Assembly: GCF_024696245.1 (NCBI RefSeq)
Contig: NZ_JAILGZ010000006.1
Location: 1-64,000 of the forward strand
DNA: 64,000 nucleotides
Reading direction: 5' to 3'
From: Treponema sp.
Lineage (GTDB): Bacteria; Spirochaetota; Spirochaetia; Treponematales; Treponemataceae
The notes beneath the pieces were generated by a model. It did no database searches. It was not told the origin of the DNA and saw only the letters and a program-made list of their open reading frames with translations. Made by a program: the position numbers and the translations under genes. Shown here piece by piece: positions 41,827 to 50,152 of this stretch (the first letter of the stretch is position 1; each line of letters opens with the position of its first letter).

Positions 41827-43206
41827 ATGGGTAGAATTAGGCCTATGAAAACAGAAGAACTGGGCTCAGAAAAATTGCTTCCACTTATGTTCAGGCTTGC
41901 CCTGCCGTCCCTTGCATCTTACCTTATTAATATTCTTTACAGTGTAGTTGACCGTGTTTATATAGGTCATCTTTCTTCTACATCTTCTGCTGCCCTTACA
42001 GGAGTAGGCTTATGTCTTCCTGTGTTACAGATGATAAGTGCCTTTTCTGCTTTTGCCGGAAGTGGTGGTGCACCTTTATGTGCCATAGAACTGGGAAAAA
42101 AAGAAAAGGACCAGTCAGCACAAAATCAGGCTCAGAAAATTTTTACCAATGCATTTTTTCTCCTTATATTATTTTCTGTAATAATAACAATTGCTGTTCT
42201 TCTTTTTTATAAGGAATTTTTATTTGCCTTTGGTGCCAGTGAAAATACTTTTCCTTATGCCAGGGATTATCTTTGCATTTACGCCGGAGGAACAATTTTT
42301 GTACAGCTTGCCCTTGGCCTTAATCCATTTATAAGCTGTCAGGGTCATGCAAAAACTGCCATGATTTCTGTTTTTATTGGAGCAGTCCTTAATATAGCCC
42401 TGGATCCCCTTTTTATTTTTATTCTGGGAATGGGTGTAAAGGGAGCTGCCTGGGCTACAGTAATTTCTCAGGGAATCAGTGCCCTCTGGATATTTTTCTT
42501 TTTCTATTCAAAAAACTCCTGTCTTAAAATTAATATGAATATTTTTAAGCCGGACTTTTCTGTAATTATAAAAATTGCTGCCCTGGGAATTTCACCCTTT
42601 GTTATGACTATAACGGAAAGTGGAGTTTACGCAGTTTACAATTACGGCCTTCATAAATTTGGTGGTGATTACTATGTAGGTGCCATGACTTTAATTCAGA
42701 ATGTACAGCTGATTTTATATGTACCTCTTGCAGGTTTCTGTTCAGGAATTCAGCCTTTGATTTCTTATAATTACGGAGCCCTTAAGTATTCAAGAATGAA
42801 ATTTGTAATTAGCAGAATGCTTTTTATTTCCGGAATTATAGAAGTCCTCCTTGTTTTGTCAGTAAGGCTTTTTTCTAAATACTATATTGGAATTTTTACC
42901 AGTGACCGGAACCTTACATCAATTGCAGCTCCAATGCTAAGGTTTTACATACTGGGAATGTATCTTATGTGGATTCAGCATTGTGCCCAGACTGTTTTTG
43001 TTGCACTGGGAAAGGCAAAGATTTCTGTTTTTATTGCCTGTCTTAGAAAAATTGTGCTGCTTATTCCACTGGCCTTTATTCTTCCTTATATATTTGGCGT
43101 TAAGGCAATTTTCTGTGCTGAACCATGTGCCACTTTCTGTTCTGCAACAACCAGTGCTTTTGTGTTGTTCTTTTTATGTAAAAAAATATGGAAGGAAAAT
43201 GTGTAA
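41827..43206 (+). CDS. MATE-family efflux transporter
   Basis: A 459-residue membrane protein with about 12 helices in two homologous bundles. MATE marks: LALPSLASYLINILYSVVDRVYIGHL at the first helix (quoted part: SYLINILYSVVDRVYIG), AFAGSGGAPLCAIELG, and LIQNVQLILYVPLAGFCSGIQP-type block in the second bundle (GFCSGIQPLISYNYG). It exports cationic compounds using Na or H gradients. Either of two ATGs is possible (41827 or 41845); the second has AGG seven bases upstream and gives MKTEELGSEK. It converges on marR, which may or may not regulate it. Confidence 0.9.
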   Translation: MGRIRPMKTEELGSEKLLPLMFRLALPSLASYLINILYSVVDRVYIGHLSSTSSAALTGVGLCLPVLQMISAFSAFAGSGGAPLCAIELGKKEKDQSAQNQAQKIFTNAFFLLILFSVIITIAVLLFYKEFLFAFGASENTFPYARDYLCIYAGGTIFVQLALGLNPFISCQGHAKTAMISVFIGAVLNIALDPLFIFILGMGVKGAAWATVISQGISALWIFFFFYSKNSCLKINMNIFKPDFSVIIKIAALGISPFVMTITESGVYAVYNYGLHKFGGDYYVGAMTLIQNVQLILYVPLAGFCSGIQPLISYNYGALKYSRMKFVISRMLFISGIIEVLLVLSVRLFSKYYIGIFTSDRNLTSIAAPMLRFYILGMYLMWIQHCAQTVFVALGKAKISVFIACLRKIVLLIPLAFILPYIFGVKAIFCAEPCATFCSATTSAFVLFFLCKKIWKENV

Positions 43207-43237
43207 AAAAAAGCGGCAGTTTACATTTAACTGCCGC
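43205..43237 (-). terminator. Intrinsic terminator between the MATE gene and marR
   Basis: GCGGCAGTT (43213-43221) and AACTGCCGC (43229-43237) form a perfect nine-base stem. The A-run at 43205-43212 is a T-run on the minus strand, so it mainly ends the leftward marR transcript; it may also stop the convergent MATE transcript. Confidence 0.85.
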
Positions 43238-43243
43238 CTGTAA

Positions 43244-43681
43244 TTATTCAGAAATTGTTCCCAGAATTTTATGAAGTACTTTATAAAGAAGCTGGGCTTC
43301 TTCTTTTGAAAGGGCTACGCAGCAGGACATTTTTTCCGGAATGGACTTGGCTCTTTCTATAAGTTCTTCTCCTTTTGGAGTTATCTTTACAATAAGGTTT
43401 CGCTCATCATCTTTAGAACGTTCCCTGGTAATAAGTTCCTTTGATTCAAGTTTTTTAAGAAGTGGAGTAAGTGTTCCGGAATCCAGGTAAAGCTTTTGTC
43501 CCAGTTCCTTAACATTCATTTTTTTGTATTCCCAGAAAACCATCATTGTAATGTACTGTGTGTAAGTAAGGTCTATATCATCAAGATAAGGCTTGTACTT
43601 TCTAATTATTTCCTTAGAGCAGGCATACAGAGGGAAACACAGCTGGTTTTCAAGTTTTAATGAATCATATGTATCAGACAT
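43244..43681 (-). CDS. MarR/OhrR-family transcriptional regulator
   Basis: A 145-residue winged-helix protein. It starts with LENQLCFPLYACSKEIIRKY, where the single cysteine in QLCFPLYACS is typical of OhrR-type, peroxide-sensing MarR proteins. The helix-turn-helix VKELGQKLYLDSGTLTPLLKKL and wing RSKDDERNLIVKIT follow. The N-terminal CFPLYA match suggests organic-hydroperoxide sensing, though a second function cannot be excluded. It is 16 bases downstream of metF in the same direction. No ohr gene is in the window. Confidence 0.85.
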   Translation of the reverse strand: MSDTYDSLKLENQLCFPLYACSKEIIRKYKPYLDDIDLTYTQYITMMVFWEYKKMNVKELGQKLYLDSGTLTPLLKKLESKELITRERSKDDERNLIVKITPKGEELIERAKSIPEKMSCCVALSKEEAQLLYKVLHKILGTISE

Positions 43682-43697
43682 CTATATCCTCCTATAA

Positions 43698-44576
43698 TCA
43701 GGCATTAACAGCATCAAATATTTTATCAATATTTTTAACAATGTCAGTAACTACGTCAACCTTGTTCATTGCATAAATGTGAATGCCCCTTATGCCGTTA
43801 GAGATAAGGTCGATTATCTGATCAGTAGCGTAAGCAATTCCTGCCTGACGCATAGCCTGAGCATTGTTCTGGAATCTGTCACAAATACTTAAAAGTTTTT
43901 CCGGAATATAGGCAGATGAAAGTTTTACCATTCTTTCTACCTGATTTGAATTAACAATAGGCATGATTCCTGCCATTACAGGAAGATGAATGCCTTTTGA
44001 CTGAAGTCTGTAAAGATAGGAGTAAAGCATGTTATTGTCAAAGAACATCTGTGTTGTAAGAAAATCTACTCCTGCATCTACCTTGTATTTAAGGTTATCA
44101 ATATCTTCTGAACGGTTTGCACTTTCAGGATGGCCTTCCGGATAGCAGGCTCCACCAACGCAGAATCCTTCTTTTTTAAGAATTGAAACAAGCTGGTTTG
44201 CATGCTTAAGGGAATCACAGGTTGCACTTTCTATTGTCTGTCCCTGAGGAACGTCTCCCCTTAAGGCAAGCACGTTTTTGATTCCTGCAGCCTTCATTTT
44301 TTCTATATCGCTTTTAATTGTTTCTTCTGTATTGCCTACACAGGTAAGGTGGGCAAGGGCTGGTGTGCCGTTCTGAATAATTTTTTCTGCTATTTCTACA
44401 GTGTTGCCTCTTGTAGTCCCACCTGCTCCATAAGTAATGCTCATAAAGTCAGGTTTCAATGAAGAAAGACTTAGTGCTGTATTTACAACATTGTTAAAAT
44501 TTGCCTGCTGTTTTGGAGGAAATACTTCAAAACTCAGAGTAATTTTTTTTGACTTTAAGATCTCACAGATTTTCAT
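43698..44576 (-). CDS. metF: Methylenetetrahydrofolate reductase
   Basis: A 292-residue TIM-barrel flavoenzyme reducing methylene- to methyl-tetrahydrofolate, the methyl donor for MetH. Motifs: SFEVFPPK (catalytic Glu), SITYGAGGTTR, HLTCVGNT, NVLALRGDVPQG (FAD/folate-binding Asp) and FLTTQMFFDN. Complete. It follows the SPOR-like envelope protein gene by 17 bases, although the two have no obvious shared role. Confidence 0.94.
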   Translation of the reverse strand: MKICEILKSKKITLSFEVFPPKQQANFNNVVNTALSLSSLKPDFMSITYGAGGTTRGNTVEIAEKIIQNGTPALAHLTCVGNTEETIKSDIEKMKAAGIKNVLALRGDVPQGQTIESATCDSLKHANQLVSILKKEGFCVGGACYPEGHPESANRSEDIDNLKYKVDAGVDFLTTQMFFDNNMLYSYLYRLQSKGIHLPVMAGIMPIVNSNQVERMVKLSSAYIPEKLLSICDRFQNNAQAMRQAGIAYATDQIIDLISNGIRGIHIYAMNKVDVVTDIVKNIDKIFDAVNA

Positions 44577-44593
44577 TTTTTAACCCTTTTTAA

Positions 44594-46129
44594 TTATTTT
44601 ACATTTCCCGGTGTACTCAGAAGCTTGTATTCAACTTCTGCTTCTGTAGAAAGAACCGGCACTTCTTCTTCATATACGGTCAGTGCATCTTCAGATGGAA
44701 GCGCTTCATATTTTACGACAGAATCCCCCTCATCTTCAATAAGTGGAACCTCATTTTTTGCTTCTTCTGTCTTATTAAGGGTATTTTCACTTTCGTCCTC
44801 AGGGTTTTCATTTTTAACAGAGTTTTCTTCTATAACAGTATCTTCTTCCTTAACTTCAACAGCCTCTACCTTTTCTGCAGGATAATCTTCTTCCGGTTTT
44901 TCTTCCATAACAGTTTCTTCCATATTATCTTTCTTTTCTCCGGCATCTTTCTGTTCTTCCTTCATCTGCTTAAGGATTTCATTTCTTTCACTTGTGCGCA
45001 AAAGGAATTTGTCAATAAAGGAGTCTGAAGAAACTTCATCAATAACTTCAATTTGATTTTTATTGCTTATATCAAAAACATGCCAGATTGTTCCAGCCTG
45101 TCCTTTTTTGATTTTAAAAACCTTGCAGTCTTCTTCATTATTAAAATATACTTTTACACTTGCACCTGAATAAGATAATTCTTCACTGTCATGCTTACCC
45201 ATGTTGGAAAAATCCTGGATGTAAAATTCATATTTTTCATCTGCCTTAGCTTCCTTAATGGTAATTGTTTCTGGTCCGTAGCCTGTGGCATCATCACGGT
45301 CAAGCCTTATGCCGTATTCACTTTTGTTTCCAAAAAATACATGGTGCTTTCCACATATAACATGGCAGTCCAGGTCTTCCGGTTCAAAGCCCCAGTCAAG
45401 AATAATTTTTATTCTTTCGTAATCAACTTTTTTAGGAAGTGAAAGCTGAGGACTGTCAGTAATTTTTCCTTCATCAATATTTATTGTTGATTTACCAGGA
45501 AGGTATTCTCCATCTTTTGTTACTGTCAGGGAGTGTTCGCCGTCTTCAATTTCTTCCGGCAGGGGAGCGAGTCCTTCTTCTCCTGTAACCAGATCCCAGG
45601 TCTGGTCAATGTTAACGTTTGCATCTGCTACCGGCTCTCCGCTGTCACTGTCCCTTATAGAAAGCTGGGGCAGATCTTTTACAGGAGGAACTTCTTCTTC
45701 TGGAGTGATTTCCGGAGGAACTTCTTCTACCGGTTCTTCTGTAAGAGGAGCTGGCTCTTCAGTTTTTTCTTCCACAGGGGCAGCCTTATTTTCTGCTTCT
45801 ACAGGATTTATATCCTTACATCTCCAGAAATCCTTAAGCTTAAGACGTTTTACTGTTTTGCTTGAGTAAAGCTGGTTTTTAAATTCTTCTATATCTTCCT
45901 GACTTGAACACTGACCCTTTACAAGTACACGGTAAAAAGTCATTTCTTCATTGCTGATTGTTTTTTTATACTGGCTTATAATTGTTTCTAAATTTTCTTC
46001 ATTAAGGCTTTTTGCTGTTGATTCTGCACTTTCCCTTACAAGAAAAGATGCAACACATATATACAGGTCTTCCGCCATCAGTGAAGCAGAAATTAAAAGG
46101 CAAAGGCTAAGTAAAAATAATTTTTTCAT
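44594..46129 (-). CDS. Exported SPOR-like / YfaP-like envelope protein with acidic Pro-Glu regions
   Basis: A 511-residue protein with a signal peptide (1-19, cut near SLMAED). Residues about 20-105 look like a SPOR-type repeat domain (YICVASFLVRESAESTAKSL). A Pro/Glu-rich spacer (about 110-155) and a short carboxypeptidase-like beta domain (about 160-225) follow. Then about 235-350 a domain with LDWGFEPEDLDCHV and DRDDATGYGPETITI, the pattern of YfaP/DUF2135-type domains. The last 140 residues are Glu-rich and likely disordered. It is probably periplasmic or peptidoglycan-associated. Individual domains are recognisable by motif only; overall function unknown. Confidence 0.65.
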   Translation of the reverse strand: MKKLFLLSLCLLISASLMAEDLYICVASFLVRESAESTAKSLNEENLETIISQYKKTISNEEMTFYRVLVKGQCSSQEDIEEFKNQLYSSKTVKRLKLKDFWRCKDINPVEAENKAAPVEEKTEEPAPLTEEPVEEVPPEITPEEEVPPVKDLPQLSIRDSDSGEPVADANVNIDQTWDLVTGEEGLAPLPEEIEDGEHSLTVTKDGEYLPGKSTINIDEGKITDSPQLSLPKKVDYERIKIILDWGFEPEDLDCHVICGKHHVFFGNKSEYGIRLDRDDATGYGPETITIKEAKADEKYEFYIQDFSNMGKHDSEELSYSGASVKVYFNNEEDCKVFKIKKGQAGTIWHVFDISNKNQIEVIDEVSSDSFIDKFLLRTSERNEILKQMKEEQKDAGEKKDNMEETVMEEKPEEDYPAEKVEAVEVKEEDTVIEENSVKNENPEDESENTLNKTEEAKNEVPLIEDEGDSVVKYEALPSEDALTVYEEEVPVLSTEAEVEYKLLSTPGNVK

Positions 46130-46164
46130 TTTTTCCTCTTATATAAAATTATAACATGAAAAAT

Positions 46165-47595
46165 TTACAATGTTGAAAATTTTTCCACTTCGTCCAGTTT
46201 TCTCAATTTTTCTTCATCCAGTTTTACCAGAAGATTTTTTTCGTTTGTAGGAAGAACCAGACCCTTAGGACCATTCTTAGCCCTTCTTAAATGTTTTACC
46301 TGAGTGTAGTAAAGGTCAGCCTGTCCGTTTTTTCTTGCCTTGGAATGCCATACAGCAAGATTGCCTGCGTAAAGCATTGTTTCAAGGGGGTAGGATTTAC
46401 CGCTTCTTGCCTTTATAAAAACATAGCCTCCTGCAAAATCCCTGGTATGCATCCATAAATCATTTCCCTTTACATAGTGTCTTAAAAGATCATCGTTTTC
46501 GTTTGCAGTTCTTCCAACCATTATTGTCCAGCCGTCAAGTTCATAATGAAGGCCGGGATGAGCTTTTTCTGCTTTCTGTTTAGGTGCCGTATCTTTTCTA
46601 AGCAGCTGTTCCAGCTTAAGTACATTTTTTTCTTTAAGCATGGCATTGTATTCCGCTTCAATTTCTTCAATACTGCGGCGGCTCATTTCTATGTCATGTT
46701 CCAGAGCTTCAAGACCTGATCTTGCTTTTTTATACTGGTCATAATAGATGCCTGCATTTTCCTGAGGACTTATATCAGGGTTTATACGGATGCAGACTTC
46801 CTTGCCGCTTTCATAGTCTGTACATGTAAGGCTTGAGCCATTTATCTGAGACTGAAAGGCAAGAATTAAATCACCTGTATGCTTAAGCCTGTCTGCATTT
46901 TCAAATTGCTCTTTTTTTGCAAGAAGATTTTCCAGGGCGGCAGTCATTTTGCTGTGTTTAACGTTAAACCATTTTTCTGCCTGAGCTAAAAGACTTTCCC
47001 TGGACAGGGCCTGGGCATGTTCAGTGTAGTATTCGTCAATAAAAGAATTAAAGGGCTGAGCTTTATCACCTTGAGGATATTCCCTTACAGGAAACTTTTT
47101 AAGGCTTTCTTCTTTTTCTTCATCAGAAATTTCTTTTTCTTCAGGACAGAATGTGCCCCCGCTTACTTCTCCCTTTTTAGGACGGCGGTACATACAGTCA
47201 AGAATCTTTCCTTCCTCATCCGTTACAATTACATTTGCCGCTCCGCTCCACAGCCTTATATAAAGATAAAGCCTTTCTTTCCAGGTAGACACATCCATTT
47301 TTACAATACGGTCAAGGCCGGTCTGGTAAATCTTATTGATTCTCATTCCCTGAACCCTGGATTTAAGGAATTCATTAAAACGCAGTGGTTTTGTGTTTTT
47401 AGGGAATTTTGCCTGAGTAATGTTAAGCCTGCAGGAAGAAGGGGTAGTGCATATAAGCATGTTGAATACGTCCCCCTTGTTAACGATTCTAAAGCCCAGG
47501 GTTTCAAAACCGGTCTGGGTTATTTCCTGAATAAAGGCGCCTTCTGCATTGATTTCACTTAAAATAATATTAATTTCATTACAATTTAATGACAT
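46165..47595 (-). CDS. NFACT-family protein (RqcH / fibronectin-binding-like)
   Basis: A 476-residue protein. N-terminal NFACT-N domain (about 1-200), with IYQTGLDRIVKMDV, where GLDRI holds the Asp-Arg pair conserved in RqcH; a helical coiled-coil centre (about 200-340); and a C-terminal NFACT-R domain with GWTIMVGRTANENDDLL and GNDLWMHTRDFAGGYVFI. In Bacillus RqcH tags stalled nascent chains with alanine on the 50S subunit. The N-terminal part is shorter than in long family members (550-580 residues). Divergent from ilvB. Confidence 0.88.
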   Translation of the reverse strand: MSLNCNEINIILSEINAEGAFIQEITQTGFETLGFRIVNKGDVFNMLICTTPSSCRLNITQAKFPKNTKPLRFNEFLKSRVQGMRINKIYQTGLDRIVKMDVSTWKERLYLYIRLWSGAANVIVTDEEGKILDCMYRRPKKGEVSGGTFCPEEKEISDEEKEESLKKFPVREYPQGDKAQPFNSFIDEYYTEHAQALSRESLLAQAEKWFNVKHSKMTAALENLLAKKEQFENADRLKHTGDLILAFQSQINGSSLTCTDYESGKEVCIRINPDISPQENAGIYYDQYKKARSGLEALEHDIEMSRRSIEEIEAEYNAMLKEKNVLKLEQLLRKDTAPKQKAEKAHPGLHYELDGWTIMVGRTANENDDLLRHYVKGNDLWMHTRDFAGGYVFIKARSGKSYPLETMLYAGNLAVWHSKARKNGQADLYYTQVKHLRRAKNGPKGLVLPTNEKNLLVKLDEEKLRKLDEVEKFSTL

Positions 47596-47646
47596 ATAAA
47601 ATATTATGGTAGAAAAAAAATTTTATCTCAAGTAAACTATGACATT

Positions 47647-49386
47647 ATGATAAAAGCAAACGGATCTCAGATTATTACAAAGTTACTTGAACTTGAAGGA
47701 ATTGAAACTGTTGCAGGTATTCCTGGTGGTTCCATTCTTCCTCTTTATGATGAATTAAACAGAAGCAATATCAAGCATATTCTGGTCCGTCACGAACAGG
47801 CTGCAGGATTTATTGCTCAGGGTATGACACGTTCTACTGGTAAGGCAGCCGTCTGCATGGCTACAAGCGGACCTGGTGCAATGAACCTTCTTACAGCAAT
47901 TGCAGATGCCCGCTGTGACTCAGTGCCTGTTGTTGCTTTTACAGGTCAGGTAAATACTTCCCTTATTGGAACAGATGCTTTTCAGGAAGCAGATACATTC
48001 GGACTCAGTTTTCCTATAACAAAACACAGCATGATGGTTAAGGATGCCCTTGAACTTCTTGAAGCTGTACCTAAGGCATTTCAGATTGCCACCAGCGGAA
48101 GACCGGGACCTGTTCTTATTGATGTTCCAAGAGATGTTCAGACTCAGGTTGTTGAATTTGAAAACTGGCCTGACCTTTCAAAGACAAAGAAAGCTTCCGT
48201 AAAAATTAAGTTTGAAACTCCGGAAGAAGACGCAGAAAAAAATGCTGAACTTATGGCTGATGCCCTTCTTAATTCAAGACACCCTGTTCTCTATATTGGT
48301 GGTGGCTGTAATGACGAAAAGGCATCTTCAGAAATAAAGAAATTCCTTAAGGTAATGGACGCTGCTGTTGTAACAAGCCTTATGGGTATTGGTGCAGTTC
48401 CACGTTCTGCTTCAAATAATTTTGGTATGGTTGGAATGCATGGAAGTTATGCTGCCAACAAGGCAATTCACGATGCAGATATTGTTCTTGCTCTTGGAGT
48501 ACGTTTTGATGACAGGGCAACTGGTGCAATTGCAAAATTCTGTCCTGATGCAAAAATCCTTCATATTGATATTGATGCAGCAGAAATCAACAAGATTCTT
48601 CCATCATGCATTTCTATTGTTGCAGATGTTAAAAAAGCCCTTCCGCTTCTTGTAAAGAAAATTGAATCTGTAAAAAATACTCCTGAACTTGGTGAATGCA
48701 AAATCGCAAGATACCAGTGGCTTGGAGAACTTGAAGAAGTCTTTAAGTCTACAGAAAGCCTTGAACTTGGCCGTCCGGAAGGACTTGAAGGTGTAAATCC
48801 AAGAGCCTTCATTAAATCCATTCCTGAAGCAGCTGCAAAGGCAGGTGTAAGGGAAGATCAGATTATTGTAACAACAGACGTAGGTCAGCATCAGATGTGG
48901 AGTGCCCAGTATTATCCTGTTGAACATGCCCGTCAGTTCCTTACCTCTGGTTCTCTTGGAACAATGGGCTTTGGACTTCCTGTAGCTTTAGGTGCTTCCC
49001 TTGCAAATCCGGAAAAAAGGGTTGTATGTATTTCCGGCGACGGTTCAATTCTTATGAACATTCAGGAAATGGCAACTCTTGCTGAACAGAATCTTAATGT
49101 AACTGTATTTGTTTTTCAGAATGGTTCCCTGGGTATGGTTCGCCAGCAGCAGGAATATCTCTTTAAGAAAAACTACAGTGCAAGTATTTTTGATAAAGTT
49201 CCTGATTTTCTTACTGTAGCAGCAGGTTTTGGAATTGATGCCATTGATGCCGTAAAAGATGACAAATGGTATGAAAAGGCATTTACCCCTGGACCACATT
49301 TTGTAAAGATTGATATTTCAATGTCAGAAAATGTACTTCCTTTTGTAAAGGCAGGTTCTGCAAATATTGATGCAATAAGAAACTGA
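47647..49386 (+). CDS. ilvB: Acetolactate synthase large subunit (TPP-dependent)
   Basis: A 579-residue three-domain TPP enzyme condensing two pyruvates to acetolactate (branched-chain amino acid synthesis). Key features: catalytic Glu in VRHEQAAGF (near 49), ATSGPGAMNLLT, GRPGPVLIDVPRDVQ, FAD-domain GMVGMHGSYAANKA, and the TPP motif beginning GDGSILMNIQE with QNGSLGMVRQQQE. No small subunit ilvN and no other ilv genes are adjacent, unlike most ilvB loci. No clear ribosome site precedes the ATG. A catabolic, FAD-free enzyme is less likely because the FAD-binding block is present. Confidence 0.88.
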   Translation: MIKANGSQIITKLLELEGIETVAGIPGGSILPLYDELNRSNIKHILVRHEQAAGFIAQGMTRSTGKAAVCMATSGPGAMNLLTAIADARCDSVPVVAFTGQVNTSLIGTDAFQEADTFGLSFPITKHSMMVKDALELLEAVPKAFQIATSGRPGPVLIDVPRDVQTQVVEFENWPDLSKTKKASVKIKFETPEEDAEKNAELMADALLNSRHPVLYIGGGCNDEKASSEIKKFLKVMDAAVVTSLMGIGAVPRSASNNFGMVGMHGSYAANKAIHDADIVLALGVRFDDRATGAIAKFCPDAKILHIDIDAAEINKILPSCISIVADVKKALPLLVKKIESVKNTPELGECKIARYQWLGELEEVFKSTESLELGRPEGLEGVNPRAFIKSIPEAAAKAGVREDQIIVTTDVGQHQMWSAQYYPVEHARQFLTSGSLGTMGFGLPVALGASLANPEKRVVCISGDGSILMNIQEMATLAEQNLNVTVFVFQNGSLGMVRQQQEYLFKKNYSASIFDKVPDFLTVAAGFGIDAIDAVKDDKWYEKAFTPGPHFVKIDISMSENVLPFVKAGSANIDAIRN

Positions 49387-49390
49387 CAGC

Positions 49391-50152
49391 TTAAATCTCT
49401 GTAAGCCTTCTGCGGAATTCTGCAGGGGGCAGGGGTTTATCAAAGAAGAAACCCTGAGCCAGGTAACATTTGTTTTCTTTAAGAAGACGTACCTGCTCAA
49501 TGGTTTCTACGCCTTCCACAATACAGTCCAGACCCAGGTCTCTTGCCATAGAAATAAGATGACGGAAGATAGTGTGCTGGCGGTAATCTGAATCACTTTT
49601 AGGAACAAAGCTCTTGTCAATTTTAATAACGTTCCATGGAAGTGCCCTGATAAGGTTCATTGAAGAATAGCCGATTCCAAAATCATCAACAGAAGTTGTA
49701 ATTCCTTCCATACTTAATCCTATCAGGAGTTTTTTTAGCTCTTCATAATTTACTTCAGTAGTACTTTCCAGAAGTTCAAACTCTATATACTGATGGGGAA
49801 TCCTGTATTTATCAATCGTAGAAATAAGTCTTTTTAAAAGACTTTCATCCATTTTGTGACAGCGGGACAGGTTTACTGAAGTTTTTACAACATTAAGTTT
49901 GTCATCCAGCCACCTGCGGATATCTTTACAAATATGTTCCAGAAGGTAAAAGTCAAATTCACCAATTTCATTCATTTTTTCCAGCTGGGGAATAAAGAGG
50001 TCAGGACCAATAAGTTTGCCGTTATGCATCCAGCGGCAGAGGGCTTCTGCTCCAGCAAGATTATATCTGTGAAGTGAAACTTTAGGCTGATAGTAAACAA
50101 TGAACTCTTCGTTGTTCATTGCTTCCTTTATCATTTCTGGACTTATGTTCAT
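49391..50152 (-). CDS. EAL-domain cyclic-di-GMP phosphodiesterase
   Basis: A 253-residue protein that is just an EAL domain. Catalytic positions look intact: EAL at 36-38 (AEALCRW), Asn94 in SVNLSR, Glu126 in FELLEST, Asp156-Asp157 in VDDFGIGYSS, Lys in VIKIDKSF, and VEGVET. It should hydrolyse c-di-GMP to pGpG. Its start overlaps the preceding sensor gene by four bases (ATGA), so the two are made together. Confidence 0.92.
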   Translation of the reverse strand: MNISPEMIKEAMNNEEFIVYYQPKVSLHRYNLAGAEALCRWMHNGKLIGPDLFIPQLEKMNEIGEFDFYLLEHICKDIRRWLDDKLNVVKTSVNLSRCHKMDESLLKRLISTIDKYRIPHQYIEFELLESTTEVNYEELKKLLIGLSMEGITTSVDDFGIGYSSMNLIRALPWNVIKIDKSFVPKSDSDYRQHTIFRHLISMARDLGLDCIVEGVETIEQVRLLKENKCYLAQGFFFDKPLPPAEFRRRLTEI

